Source: Plectrocnemia conspersa
Lineage: Eukaryota > Arthropoda > Insecta > Trichoptera > Polycentropodidae
Length of the DNA: 64,000 bases
Assembly (NCBI GenBank): GCA_009617715.1
Contig: VTFK01000048.1
Coordinates: 310,001 to 374,000 of the forward strand
Direction of reading: 5' to 3'
The position numbers and the translations under genes were made by a program. This document shows, one piece after another, positions 49,690 through 63,734 of the stretch. Each line of letters begins with the position of its first letter. Within the stretch, counting starts at the first letter, position 1. The notes under the pieces were generated by a model that saw nothing but the letters and a program-made list of their open reading frames with translations, did not search any database and was not told the origin of the DNA.

Positions 49690-49965
49690 GTGCATGAAAG
49701 GGTGTTGAACGAGTTTGGCGCTGTTTGTGTCCCATGCCATTAACTATGAGTGTCTCGGCGCCACAATAAAAACCTGATGGTGTGTTTCACGGAATATTGA
49801 GAGAGAATCCGAGGGATAAGTTTGTGGATTTTGTGGCAATTTCCTAACGGATATCGCGAAGGTAATGAATTTGCCGAGACTCAAACGACCAATATCCAGA
49901 AGGGTCGCAGTCATCGATTTAACGGTTAACGAACCAATTTATATTTATTGTCTGGGTGTTATTTT
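49690..49965. promoter_or_regulatory. candidate conserved non-coding block
   Basis: About 275 bases of high-complexity, near-50% GC sequence (GGCGCTGTTTGTGTCCCATGCC, GTCTCGGCGCCACAATAAA, CCGAGACTCAAACGACC) stand out in AT-rich desert. I see no open frame with splice sites, no terminal repeats and no second copy in the window. A constrained enhancer is a possibility; an unrecognised repeat is the alternative. Confidence 0.3.
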
Positions 49966-50639
49966 TTGAAGTAACGACGCCGACTTTCGCTATTTATGAG
50001 CGTGTAATGTAATAAGTTGTTGGTTGATTCGATGCCTAATTGGTACATCTATATAAAGTATGTTTTACGTAATATAAAAATGCTGTAAAAGCAGTAGATG
50101 GTGGATTATTATAATCTCTTTTTTTCATTAAAAGTTAAGCTTTTCAAATGTGATCGAAGTAATCTATCATTTAAAATATACATTTATTGATTTTCACGGT
50201 TTATATAGTATTTATTTAATAATAAATATATTGCCTTAAGAAGTCGCAGTGAAAAAAAAGCACCGTCTTTTATACAAAGACAAGATATATGAGAAAGATA
50301 TGTATTGAAAAATGTTTCATAGAATCCTTTTCATTTTATCGTGGTCTGTGATGTGAAACATTTGATTTCACTTTGCACTTCAATATGCTTTAATATCGAT
50401 TTATAAATGTCATTATAAAACCAATCTCTTGTATTTCGTCTTAGATTTATGTAAAACATATATTCGTACTCTCGTTATGGCGTAATAATTATATTGTTTT
50501 ACTAAAAAAACATAATTTTAGATTTAAAATCTGTGTCTAAACATTACCACAAATCAGTTAAAAAATCTTCATAAAATGTTTATAATAATTCGTTTTATAT
50601 TTTTTCAACAGTTGTTATACACAACAATAATTTCATATA

Positions 50640-51250
50640 CCGTAGATTGGTTCAAGTTGTTAGGGTTTAAAAACCTGCATAATTTGTTATAATTTAGAGA
50701 TCATTTTAACTACCATTTCGACCGAATGAAAAAATCATAAGTCTCAAAAGTTAAATCACACACAGTGTTTCACATAACAAAGAGGATAGACATCTCGTGA
50801 TCAAACAATTGCGTTAGTAATTTAAAATATCACATGGACCTCCTAATAGCACATCCATTCCGAGATGTTAATCACCCATAAGTACCGCTGACAAATACGC
50901 TCTATTCTGCGCATAATACTACTTTCCTTTTACCCTTGGTTACCGATCGCTGAAGTAGTCATCAGGACCGTTTCTCTTTTAAAGCATAAACACATTTTGT
51001 GGGTATGTCCAATCCTTTTTTGTAATTTGCCAGAGTTGTCGCGAACCAGATGTAAAAAAGATATGAGAGACGCCACAGAGTCACAGATCTCAGCTACTTC
51101 GCGAAATCACAGCCGACAATAATACAACTCGATACGCCAGCGAAGACTCTCCGACATCCAAACCTGCCATTTTAACTCCACTGAGTGATAGTGGCATCTA
51201 CATTTTTTATATATGTAGTAATATATATTTTTTGTAAAATAAACTGTTAC
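50640..51250 (+). repeat. dispersed repeat family 1, copy 2
   Basis: Uninterrupted copy with the landmarks TAATCACCCATAAGTACCGCTGAC (near 50870), CTTGGTTACCGATC (near 50935), GACAATAATACAACTCGATACGCCA (near 51115) and GTGGCATCTACATTT (near 51193). It shows about 70% similarity to the other copies by eye. No coding potential was seen. Confidence 0.7.
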
Positions 51251-52770
51251 TAGCTTTTCCGGCATCCAAAATCACACTCGTTTGGCCTAAAACCCCGAAA
51301 AACTAATATTCAACACAACCGTAAATTTAATCTGTAAAAATATATTCGTACATTTTATTTTTCTATTTACAGCATAATAACAAGTAACATTTTTATTTAT
51401 ACAGTGAATGCGATTTTCTTTGACTAATAATTTGTATCCATAATAATATAAATAATCTATTCAATGATAACTTGAAAGTCTTTATGAAATAAAATAAATT
51501 GTTTTTATACACAACTATCCTTTATTTATAGACTCAACAATCGTATTTTTTTAATATATAAAAATATATTTTATACTACTAAAAGATTGAAAAAATAAAG
51601 TAATGACTTGTCATTAAAAAAACGACGGACTTTTTACATAGATATAATCCCCTTTGCCCATTGTACATCTCTCTTATCCTTTTGGTTCACTTATATTTTT
51701 ACATAATTGTGATAAATACATAAATATATTATTATATAACATAGTATACAATTGGCTTAAGAAAACAGAACGAATTTTATTAGCGTATATTTATTTACTT
51801 TGAATACTTATCACAATCAAAATAATGTTTATTTGCGTACAAATTTAGAGACATAGCTTCTTAATTATTTTAATTAACGCTGTCTTAAAGTAAGGGACTT
51901 TTAGTACTTATTTGAATAGCTTTTTAAGCTTAAGGATATTTGAAAAAAGCTTGATATTTTGGCTAGCATCAACTTAAATATATTTTAAAATATTTTTTTT
52001 ATTTATTTAGCTTACCTTATTTTTTATTTATTTAGCTAAGGTATTTTATTATTATTTTAAGAAAATAAGAAAACAAATTTAAACAATTCCTTAAATCATA
52101 AATCTACAAATTTTAAAACTACTATAGCTCTGGTACTTATTGGCTTTCCCAAAATTTTATTTGTAGCTGCAGAAATCATATTAGGGATAATGAGCCTTAA
52201 TTATTTTCTTTAAAATAATTATATAATGTCACTTTAGATTACCCTACATAATTTTCCATTATAAAGTGAAATCGACAGTTTATACGAATATATAATTTTG
52301 TCCATAAATAAAATTTTAAAAAATGTTGAGAAAAACTAAAATATATTCTGTAATATATAATAAATAATAAAAAACTAAAATATATAATAAATCAAACAAA
52401 AACAAAAAAAAATAATGTATGGTTTTAATTTTAATATTTATAATCATACAATAGAAATAAAATTTATAGTTTTCAAATTATAGTACATTTTAAAAATTGT
52501 AAAAGAAAAAACGATAAATTTCACCAACAAATATTTTAGCTATAATTTTAAAAAACTATTGATTTGGCAAGACAAATATGATATATCACTTATTATTTAC
52601 AAAATTTTAAAATAATTTTGTGTGATGTGTTATTTTTCTTCAAGTTTTTGTACGCTCAACTGTGCTGCATTACATTTTGACATATGTGCGATTCCGAGTT
52701 ATTTATTTAATTTGTATTAACCTAGGCTAAAATGAATTTCATGTTTTAATAATTACATGGTGAAAATATC
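51250..52770. other. AT-rich intergenic or intronic DNA
   Basis: Nothing recognisable. If the exon at 52780-52917 is real, this would be the start of its downstream intron on the minus strand. Confidence 0.4.
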
Positions 52771-52779
52771 GATACTCAC

Positions 52780-52917
52780 GCGCCAACCGGCACGTCCTTC
52801 CGTCGCGTCGCCAAACAAGTGCTCACCACTGCCGCTTTGTACTAGTGTTGTCAGCGTAGCTCCAAGGTGATGATTGTGCAATTTTACGACATACCACAAT
52901 GGTAATTTGTATTTCAT
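52780..52917 (-). CDS. candidate first coding exon of an unidentified minus-strand gene
   Basis: ATG at 52917-52915 opens 46 codons in phase 0 (MKYKLPLWYVVKLHNHHLG..., later QSGSGEHLFGDATEGRAGWR). They end at a consensus splice donor, CGC|GTGAGT (donor at 52779-52774). Codon composition is balanced and GC-richer than the surroundings, unlike chance frames here. I do not recognise the protein. No matching downstream exon was found in the window, so the gene may run on with long introns toward lower coordinates or be a false call. Confidence 0.4.
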
Positions 52918-53689
52918 AATTTTTTTAATGCAGACCCATAATTAAGTCTTAATTAAACAATATGGTTGTCTTTTCGTGGAGAATCGTATTGCGTACATGA
53001 TTCAGTTTTTTTACCAGTGAACTTTGATATAATTAGCAATATAAATGAATAAGCTTATTTTTTTATAAAGACGTTATCTTGAAAATATTTATAAAAAATT
53101 AAAAATTATGAATATTCGACGCCTATTTTATTTTAATTTAATAATCAACGTCTGTGTAACTAAGCATTTATGTACATACACTTTAAGCCGTGCATACTAT
53201 AAATGAAAATATTCAAGAATGTAAAATTTATTTTTATGTACAAAAAAATGACAATTGAACGAATTTTTGTATGGAATAGTAATTGAAACTACCATATTAA
53301 ACATGAACTGAAAGCACAATTATTTTGCGACTAAAGCCTTATTAACTCATCCACGTTACAGAAACAGCAAAAAAATATTCTATCTTCATATTCATATTTT
53401 AAATATATGTACATATATATATCATATGTATATTTCTTATATATGTATACGTTTTATATTTTCTTATGTTGTATATGTTGTCAATAGCATTAATGGTTCG
53501 TGGGAAAGCAGAATTTACAAAGTCACCTTATATGTATGTACATATACTTTCACCTTATATACTTTCGCAAAAAATAAAAATATTTGCAGACCTTTCACAT
53601 GTTATCTCAACACCTTAGCATGATGGTACGCGTATTAATGTTGTTTTATTTTTTTACTTTATTTTCAGTCAGATTATTATCTTGTATTT

Positions 53690-53965
53690 ACAGCTAGAAT
53701 TGAAGCCGATAAATTAGGCTAATAAGTGTTTCAGCCATGGCAAATTTCAAAACAGGGCCGAGGCTTTATCTGATTAGCGGGCGTGTACGCCATAAAACGG
53801 AAACCATGATTTACGATATTGCCACGATAGCGACCCTGAGGGCTGTATTAAGGCCTCTAAATCTTAATCTGAAAATCAATTAACCGAGAGGTTAGTCCCC
53901 GTGCGAATATGTGTCATTTAAAAGCGGCGAGAGCTTAGTAATTAAGCTCGCTAGACGTCATCGCG
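53690..53965. promoter_or_regulatory. candidate conserved non-coding block upstream of the 52.8-kb exon
   Basis: High-complexity sequence with several homeodomain-type TAAT cores (AAATTAGGCTAATAAG, AATCAATTAACC, TTAGTAATTAAGCTCGC) and GC-rich words (GACCCTGAGGGC, GCGGGCGTGTACGCC). There is no open frame, inverted ends or second copy in the window. Position about 0.8-1.0 kb upstream of the orphan minus-strand exon would suit an enhancer or promoter-proximal element. This is inference from composition. Confidence 0.35.
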
Positions 53966-54429
53966 TCCAAAATAGTATTTATTGTGTTTAATAAATTAAA
54001 TTTATTTTATAATTTAATTTTAATATATTTAACAAATTGTATTGTTATAGCAAATAAAGTAAAAAATCATATTCTATCTTATTGGGTTAAAAGGGTTAAG
54101 AAAAATTTATAAAAAGTGTCATTTGCGAGGGGGAAATACCGGCGATTCAATATCAGAATGATTTTTAAGCAAACCAATAAAAAAATTGATGAGAAGCAAA
54201 GAAACGATTGATTGGAATAGTTTTAGAATTTGATGAAAAAAATAAGGTCGTTGGATATGGTAATAACAGGAGATAAACTAAGTTTATTTAAAAACAAAAT
54301 AAAAAATTCCAAAGAAACAGTTCATAGAAAGCACATAAAAGAGTTGATTAGTCTTTAGTATTTTAACTTCTAGGTAGACTATTATAAAAACGTTTTAGAA
54401 CCACTTTAAAAACGGGTTTAACGAGTTCG

Positions 54430-54620
54430 AAGGAAGGCTACATATTATTTGGTGCTACGCTACGATAACGCACTTGCTCATATAGCAAGTTTTCGGTAAA
54501 GAAAAACACCCCCACAGTCCCACGACCTCTCAACAGCGCAAAAACTAGTCCCTTATGAATTATACTCCTTTCCTCAGTTATAAAGTCATTACGTAAAACA
54601 TACAAAAAATGACGACGTAC
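54430..54620 (+). mobile_element. mariner transposase catalytic-region fragment
   Basis: The plus strand reads LRYDNALAHIASFR (54458-54499), matching the mariner (L/H)xHDNAPAHxA motif with the second catalytic Asp. After a frameshift, PYELYSFPQL near 54550 resembles the PYSPDLAPCDFxLFPxLK block. A relic only. Confidence 0.5.
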
Positions 54621-55239
54621 TGCTATTAGTTGAAACTACTTAATGACTTTCCAAGGGTCGTTCTTTGAAAGAGATAACTTGATATATAACGTGAATTTTA
54701 AATATTTGAAAATAAAAACTATAAATTTACTTTCGGGACAGATCTTGTAAATGTCTCTCAGTAAAATTTTATCACAGACTATTACGAATTTGGCATGCCT
54801 GGTGTAGTGCTACCTATATAATATTAGCAGTATTGTTTCGGTTTTCAATGTGAACTTTCGACTTAATATCGAATTTATGTGTCATTTCAACAAGCTTAAT
54901 AAGTCTCATTGCGGTAAGAGCCGACAACGACGATCAATTTTCAGATGCTAGGCGAGTGCTACTTATACGATACAGGAGGATTACGTAGCATCGCGTAAGG
55001 GTGGTAAATAATCTTATATGTAAAGTCTTGCATTAATTAATTGGAATTTGCCAGAATTAATTTTATATTATCGAGCTCATTTTTAAATCATTGTAATGTT
55101 TATTTTTATGTAAGTATTTTTGTAATACAAAATCAGTTTCATTATTAATTTTGCTTCAAATGTAACTGTAAAGATTTAAATCATTTGCTCAACTTGTGAT
55201 AATATTTTTTTGTTACAATATTTGTTATGTAAAACAATA

Positions 55240-55740
55240 ATCTTATGTTAATTTAAGTTGTGAGGGTTACAAACACCTTCACAGTTAATTAAATTTAGAG
55301 GTTATTCGAACGACCATTTCGAACAAACTGTTTTGAAAGTAAGGCCACATACAGTATTTTTAATAACAATGAAAAAAAATATTCTGACCAAGCAATTGCG
55401 TTAATAATAAGAAATACTGCACGTACCAACTAATAGCACATTGATCTCGAGAAGTTAATCACCCATAAGTATCACCAAAAACTAAGATTTTTTGGAAAGG
55501 ATGCGCACTAGACAATAGATTTTAGTTATTTTACCTCTTGGTTACCGATCACCAAAGTGGCCATCTAGACCATTTATATTTTAAGGCGTGATTACATTTC
55601 ATTAGTATTTCTGAAAAATAATGCAATTGAATAGAAAACATTATCATTTGTAATTTACCAGAGCTCTCTCAAACCAGCATTATAAAATATGTGAGATTTG
55701 GTCACAGAGGGCGATAGACGCCACAAAGTCCCAGCAGCAG
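55240..55740 (+). repeat. dispersed repeat family 1, copy 3
   Basis: Shares GTTAATCACCCATAAGTA (near 55457), GGAAAGGATGCGCACTAGA (near 55495), CTTGGTTACCGATCACC (near 55538), CCAGAGCTCTCTCAAACCAGC and AGACGCCACAAAGTCCCAGC with the other copies. It ends near 55740 and lacks the final AATACAACTCGACACGCC part. Confidence 0.7.
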
Positions 55741-58700
55741 AGTAAGCAAATAAGATATATTTTGTATGAGTTCCAAATAAGTGGAGAAGCAGAAACTGGT
55801 CGAAAACAATGCTTTAGAGGGAATATTATTAAAGATCATATAAGAGCCTTGAAAGTTGTATGCGTCCTTCTTGGATTGATATCGATAAATCCCCGAAGAT
55901 TTTATTTAGTAATATATATTGATGTTGAGCTTTTTAAATGAAAAAAAGGTATTTACTTTAAGCAGAAATATAACTATTGGTTTCGGTAAAGACTTAATGG
56001 CTTTATTTTTCTCCAACCATCATTTTAATTAAATTGGAACCACGTACAACAATTGAAAAGCTCTCATAAAACTTAAACATCAGTAATCCATTATTACTGT
56101 ACCACTAGTAAATCAAAATAGCTTGACAAATGGGTGCCACACAAACTAAATCACCATTACAATGTTTGTCCTGTTTCTTCGATTTCTTTCGTGAAAATCT
56201 TATTTCTTTAGCTTAATACTATTTATCAGTGTATTCATAAAATTTTGATTGATATTAGAAATTTTTCTTCATAAAATATTTTTAATTCACAAGTAATTTT
56301 TTATAAAATATTAAACATGTTGATTGCTCCTAGAGGTTTTAAAAATTTCTTTTGTAAAACAAACTGTACTTTTCTATCCAAGTTTTTCATCTCTTGGTCA
56401 TATAATTTCAACTGACCTACTTATAAAGTCATGTTTCTCCCGTATTTTCCACATTTTATTACGTTGTATTTTTGCCAAGCTAATATTTTCTACTTTAGTG
56501 GTCGTAGTAGGTGAAAATTGGAAGATTACCTATTCGCATGGTGAAAAAATATCTAGCGTGATATCTAAATTGGGGCATTTTACAAAACTTTAACGATCAC
56601 AAGAAAATCCGGTTATTATATATCTAACTTGTTATTCCAAGGTATATTTATTTTATATATTAAAATTTATCTTAGTTTGAAATCACACGGGCACATTTTA
56701 TAAATGTATAAAAGGTTATGATTTTATTAAAGTGGTTTGACATAAATTATAGAATAAGAAAATATAAAATAATGCTAAAATAATGAAAGTTGTAAAATTG
56801 AAATAAGATAAATACGTATTTCTATTTGAAAAAAATTGTTCACTTAGGATACAAAGGATTCGTTCAACCTATAATATTGAATTTTTTACATTATTTTTAT
56901 GCTACGTAAACATAACAAATTGTAATAATTTTAATGGTTCCGCATGATCGCTCATTTCTAGCGCTTTTACTAAGAAAATATATATTAAGAAACAAATCTA
57001 ATTAGGAGAAGGTTCTATAAATAAATACTAACCGTGTTAATTTATTACAAACCTTAACCTTTAAATGTTATCTGAGATAATTATACGCATATAAAGTGTA
57101 TGCTTACACGGCAAAGCGTTGACTTGAATAAAATCATATATGGTTCCTAGATAATAAAAATATAGACAAATGGTCTAATTATATGTAAGGGTGATTGAGT
57201 TATACTTATCATTAAAATTATAAAAAATAATATCTATAATGGAATAAATATTAGGGATTAGTTTAATAAACGAATTATATAAAAAACACATATTTTTATT
57301 ATTTTTTCTTAGGTCGTTCATTATTAGATTTTTTATTATTTAATCTACTTTTTGTGTTAAGCGCTAAAAGTCAAGTCTTGAAATAAACTTTTACGTTTTA
57401 CATTTAATTATCCTTGATTTTAATTAAATATGTAATGGTATTTTATAATACGAATTCAGTCCGACGTATTATGTATCATAAACTTTATCTTATCATTTAT
57501 CTTAATATAAAAGTAAATATACGAATAAATTAAAATATAAGTTAAGGTTTATAATTTTTTTTGTTTTAAACTACTTATTTTTGTTTCATTGTGATACGTA
57601 TTGAAATTAAAAAACAAGTTTATATTTTAAAAATAATAATAAATGAATAAATAAATTGAAAATATTTATATAAATTATAAATGATTTATATTCTAAATAA
57701 ATTATATATTATTTGTTATTAAAATAATACCTAATTACATATAAACAAATATTAAAAATTCAACTTAACAGCTATTAAATTATATAAGACTTTCTCAATA
57801 ATGTTATGAAGAGCAAATAAAAGTGTAGAAAATTATGAATTTATTAAGGGATTTATTAAAAGCTTATTTTATTTAATGATGCTATGAGCAAGATCTATTT
57901 TTTATAAATAGAATAAATATAATACTGAAATTATTGTATGAAAATATTGTTTTCTAAATAATACGAAAATTATGCTTTGTTTTGCATTTTTATTTCTTGG
58001 CGAGTTCACAAGATTTAATAGATTTATGTGTATATGTGTATACAATATTTATTTTTATTCAAGATTAAGCATTAATATTACTACATCAAATAATATACAG
58101 TTTCGTACGGTAAATTGTAATGCAATTTTTTACGTAAATATATTTTTATAAAACCGGTGGATTTTTTTCTTTTAGAACGATATTAAGAATTCATATAAAA
58201 TTTAACAACTGTGAAAGGAAAGCGAGTTTCTTAAAGTAATAAAAACGCTTAATATCAAAAATTAATAATTTCTTCGCCGTTTGCTATATTAATATTTTTA
58301 TTCATAAATTACAGACATCTAAGAATGTATGTTAATATAAAAAATATATAATTACATTATAATAACATAAATTTATCCTATATCAAAATACACGTTTGAA
58401 ACACAAATTAGTTAGACACTATATTTCGCTGAAACATTTGTGCTTATAATATCATGTTTTGCTCCTAATATAACGGTAAAATAAGTATTATTTAAATATA
58501 TATACATATATATTATATATTGATATATAAAATTGCTGGTAATTTACAAAATTTCGTATATCGAAAACATTAAATGTATTGTTTGATAAAAAAATAATTA
58601 ATCAAGTAGCGCACACATGTTTTGATCGCGCGTAAGGTAATTGGATATTTATAAGGTAAATTAATGATGTCATAAAAAAGGTAATAAAACTAATCTGTTA

Positions 58701-61700
58701 TGAAACCTTTGTCTTTCCCAGATAATCATTTTGAACTTAACAATATTATTTTTTTACAAAGGTATTTAAATATTTTTAATCTCTTTCGTAAAAAGAGTTT
58801 TAATAAAAATCAAATTGGTCTTTTTAACGACGAGAAAATCTTAATTTAAATAAATTTTATTACGAATTATTTATGAAAATCCGTTTTAATGCGTAATTAG
58901 CAGATCTAATCTAGGATACAATAGTGCTTTGTGTTTATTGTTATAACTTTTGTACATATAAAGGTTAAGGGTTTTACCTAATGAACGTACGCGGGGTGTG
59001 TTAAGAATTTAAATAGCAATTATCCTTTTGATGATATTAAAATTTATAATTTATACTTGCTAAAATTAAATGTTAATATGTTCACCTGATTATTTGTACT
59101 AAATTGTTTTTATAGAATATGCCAACAAAATATATAACTATAATACATATAGGTACATACGTATTAGTAGTAATTAAAAAGTTTTGTTTTGTTTATTTAA
59201 TCGATTTTTGAATATAATATAATAGGTTTAAATTTACAGCATTTTTTCAAGAAAAAAAATAAATTTAATAGCATACATTACATTTTACTTCGATGTATGT
59301 GTGAGTTAATTAGTGGTATTTTGGGGTTAAATTAGCGATTGCGCTAGAACTAATTTTCTGAGTTTAACGATATTATCGAATCAGTAATTTTAACTATTAG
59401 TTTAAAATGCAATTATAACTTTCCTTTAAAAATAAAAATAAATTTATTGGTATATAATTTTATATCAAATATTACCCACATATATAATAAATAATAATTT
59501 ATTTTTTGATAAATTAGGTTGTATCATATTAATTTTTTTAGATTATTGATACAAATAATTTTACAAATTTTTTTCTAGTGGAAAATGTTGCAAATGTTGA
59601 AAATGAAAATGCAAACATTGTATATTTATAGTAATTACACAAACGGTACTATATTTTTTATTTAAAAAAAATAAAACAACACGATGAGACTAGTCAAAAC
59701 AAATCTTAATTTTCCTAATAAATATGGCAAATGTTAATTTATTATAAACGGTTTAAACATAAAAAATAAATTTTATGACAATTTTAATATTGAAAAAGTT
59801 TTGTTTCTCACGCTCAATGAGCCAATTTTGCTAAATGTTTCTGTCTGTCCAGTGGTTTAATCTCCACAATTTCGACAAACGTATAAAGGTACGTACATTG
59901 CTTATATAAAAAAATCTTTCTGTCAGTATCTAAGGATATTCAAGAGTAAATCCGAATGCATCATAAGATTTCCTATTAGCTCGACGGTTTTCCGTTACAT
60001 TCTTGTTAGAATCCACTACTATTTGTCTCTCAGCCATACACCGTGGGGGTGTTACCTTGCGCTTCTAAAGAAATATTTACTATTTTATTTTTATTATATA
60101 ATGATGCTCTTTTCTTATAATAAATATAAAATTTAATGAAGGCATTTAATAATGACTATAATAATTATATTTTTTTAAAATATCGTTGAAATTTTGGACA
60201 AAATTTAAAAAAATCAGATACATAAATAATTAGCAAAATTATGGAATGAAGATAGTGGTATTGTAGGTTAATCAAATTTATGCATTTTACAATCCAGGAC
60301 TGACGCCGATACCTTAAAAATAAATGTGGGAGGGGTATTGCATGCAACGAAGAAAGAGATAAAGCATGCTATTTTGTGTATCAAAAAAATGTATATCCGA
60401 TAAAAAAAGAAGGGGGGATATTTATGCATTTATTAAAGAAAATAATATATTGCTAACATAAAATCGTAATTATCAATTGTGATTATAACTAATATTAACC
60501 CAATGAACAATAAAAAAATCTAGTATTTATCTGTAAGAGGTAAAAATCTAAATTTGTTGACACTACTACATATGAAAGGATGAAAACTGAATTTATAACA
60601 ATTAATTTAAATTTTCCATCAGATCAAAAGCAAGTATAATCCACAAGTTGAAATAAATTTAAAATGTGTCACTGTATTTAAATTTACAACAGAGAAATGT
60701 ACAGAAAAGTTATTTACGTCACTCTAAAGAATATGAGTACATCGCTGAAATAAAATTGTATCAACCCATTGTTAGCAAAGCAAGTGTAAATATAGTGAAA
60801 AATAAATATAAATATAATAATATTTTAGTTGTAAATTACCTGTAAAATACGCAAATAAAATATTCAAAGCAGTTTAAGAAGGATAATATAAGCTAGCACG
60901 TAATCCGTTGATATTTTTTTCAAAGGATATCTAACTTAACCGAAAATAACCCTTTATTGCTCGATAATATGCGATTATTACCCAAATACATATGAGCATA
61001 TTTAGTTATACATCAATGGTTTAATAAATAAATATCTATAATACATAATATATTCAGAGGTAATAAAATACAGTTTTATTACACATTGAAAAATACGTAA
61101 TAAGATTTGTTTTTGATTATTTATTTTGAAAATTATTTTGTATAAAACTGTTTTCAATAATCAAAAACACATTTTAGATGATTTAAGGTATTTTATAGAC
61201 TGATGGAAAATAATTACTTTTATAATTGTTTTTTTATTACCATAAAAATATATATTTAAAAAATCAACAATTTTTTTACTATTTTTTATCATAAAAGATT
61301 TTTTTTATTTAACTGGCTTTATTATTAAAACCAACTATGAACAACTTGAAACACTGAAACACTGCTTAAGTATCATTTTAGAGTACACCTACGTATAACA
61401 TAATATCTTACATTTACCTAGTATAATTTTTTCAAATGAATTGTTTAATTTATTACTTCTGTTTTTCAAGATATATCTAAAGTTAACCTTAAAATAACTT
61501 TTGCCGCACCCTGTAAATAATATTTTAGCGTTTTTAAAAATTTAAACACGTGTTCACTGTCGCCTGTATACGGAAGTTATTTAAGACATAATAAGTGTTA
61601 AGTTCAAACACTTTCCTGTTCTCACCTTCATAAGCAACCCTCAACGTTATATTAGATCGTAAAACGATGTGTGGAGAGAAATTTTCCCTCCCTACGCCAA

Positions 61701-63730
61701 GTTATTATCCCACATACAAATTACGTCCCCTATGTACACATCACAAAACGTCGGATTAATATGAATAAAATTCTTAGATATATTTTCTAAAAAATTATCT
61801 GCTCTTTCGTAGTTAAACATTAAACATTCCTAAACGAATAAATAAATGATTCATTACCACAATACACAATACAAGGATACCAATGAGATTCGAGGCTTTT
61901 AACTGCTATAAACCTATAGTAGCTCTATAATCTGTGTGTGGTATTATAATGTTATTATAATAATAGACTGTTACTATTTTACTTAATATGTTTGATATTG
62001 GTGCGCTGATATATTAATATCTTATTATTTCAATGTTGTGTTTTAATTACCGTCAAAAGCAATTAATATAATGTGTGTTTGTTAACCATTTCCATTACGA
62101 TCTACTAAGTCGATTGTAGCTAATAATGGCCGTATCTATCTGCAAAATACCGTAGATTTAATTAAGCATTGATATCTTAGGTCTCAGTATTCACGTAAAT
62201 ATATATGATATTCTAATACGTATTAAAATTTAATAATTATGCACTATTTAATATACATTTTATTTTAAAAATTGTTGGTTCGAAACATTTTTTAAACTGA
62301 ATGGAAGGCATAAAGTGTGTCAAATGCTGTGTCATATTATACTTGAAAGCTTCATAAAGTGGTAATTCAATATCACACCTTTGTCACACAGTTATCCAAA
62401 GTGTCATATTATAATATGTGTAGTATCGGTACGTTTTATATTTTTTTATCAACTTTTTTTAGTAAAATTAAATTTTAGTATTAAACAGCAATATGCAAAT
62501 ATACCGAATTTTATTTTTTGCTCAAACTATAGCTCTCTTACAGTAATTTAATTAATTAGCGTCATAATGCCAATCCGTAATAAAAAAAAAATGCCAATGC
62601 CTAATTTCGAGCTTTAAGGTTATAGGTTGAATTTGTATTTACTTTTTATATAAAGTACTGAAAATTATGCAATTTGTTTCTTAAAATCTTATAATAATAC
62701 TTTAATTGTCAATATTTGTGCTGGGCATATTAGATTATGGAATACCATTCCGATCAAACATTTATTATTATAAAAAAGATACAAAGAAAATTCTTCAGAT
62801 ATAAATTGCCATATATTATTGTATTTATGAACATTTTTTTTTAATAAACTAAAAACATGCTTTATGTTTTATTTTAGGGGTATAGGAATAATTTTGTTAG
62901 TAGAAAATATAACGCGTTAATAGGTAACCATAAAACTACAATGGACCCCAAAAGTTTTAGTTACAATGGACTTGTTTGAAAGCCGTCTAATTGCTTGTAT
63001 CTGGCTACTTCGCCATGGTCGGGTATAGTTTTTAAGAATATAAAATTTGTCAAAGTTCATAAAAAAAAATATTTTTTTAGCTATGAATTGTGTATATTAT
63101 CATTAAGCCCATTAGAAATGAATTTTTGTGATTTTTTAATATGTTACTTTTTGAAATTTAAAAAAATATTATTAAATAAAAAACATCCATTTGTTAAATC
63201 TGTCTTTAATATTACCTGTATACATATATTCTATCTTACTATCTCCGGGAGACGATTTGCGCTGGAGCGATTTTGATGTCTTGTTTGGACTAGATAATTC
63301 TGTTTTTGAGTTGTATTAACCAATCTACTGCATCAAGTATATTTTAAGATAATATCAACTCCAGAATTCTGTAATGTTATATAATCTTAATTATTTGGCA
63401 AATAACAATATTGGTTTATTTCGTAAATTATAGAAAAATATGAGTTGTTAATAGTCATATTTTTTAACTGTTAAGAAGTGTCGGATATAACGTGAATTGA
63501 AGTTTTTTTGACAAAAACGTTACAAATGAATGTGATTTATCAAAAAGTATAGAAAAAAAATATACCAAAAGCAATAAAACCGAAGCGGTAAGAACGCTCG
63601 TTTAGCAAGGGCGATCCGATTCCTAAACGAAAATCGAATATTTATATAGAAAATTTCCCGTTTGACAATGATATCATATGACGTATCTAGTTTATATTGA
63701 ACATACTGACGTATATTGTTGTTAAAATTT
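55741..63730. other. gene-poor AT-rich desert
   Basis: About 8 kb in which I see no supportable gene, RNA or intact transposon. Small inverted repeats occur (for example TGTTTTTGATTATT at 61108-61121 against 61156-61169). The open frames at 56324-56593 and 62995-63276 lack splice or codon support. Confidence 0.5.
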
Positions 63731-63734
63731 ACAT

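Noticed and set aside
56324..56593. 89-codon plus-strand open frame
   Set aside because: Codon use is that of random AT-rich sequence; no homology recognised, no splice context.
62995..63276. 93-codon plus-strand open frame
   Set aside because: Dominated by Phe/Lys/Ile/Leu runs expected from AT-rich DNA; no domain.
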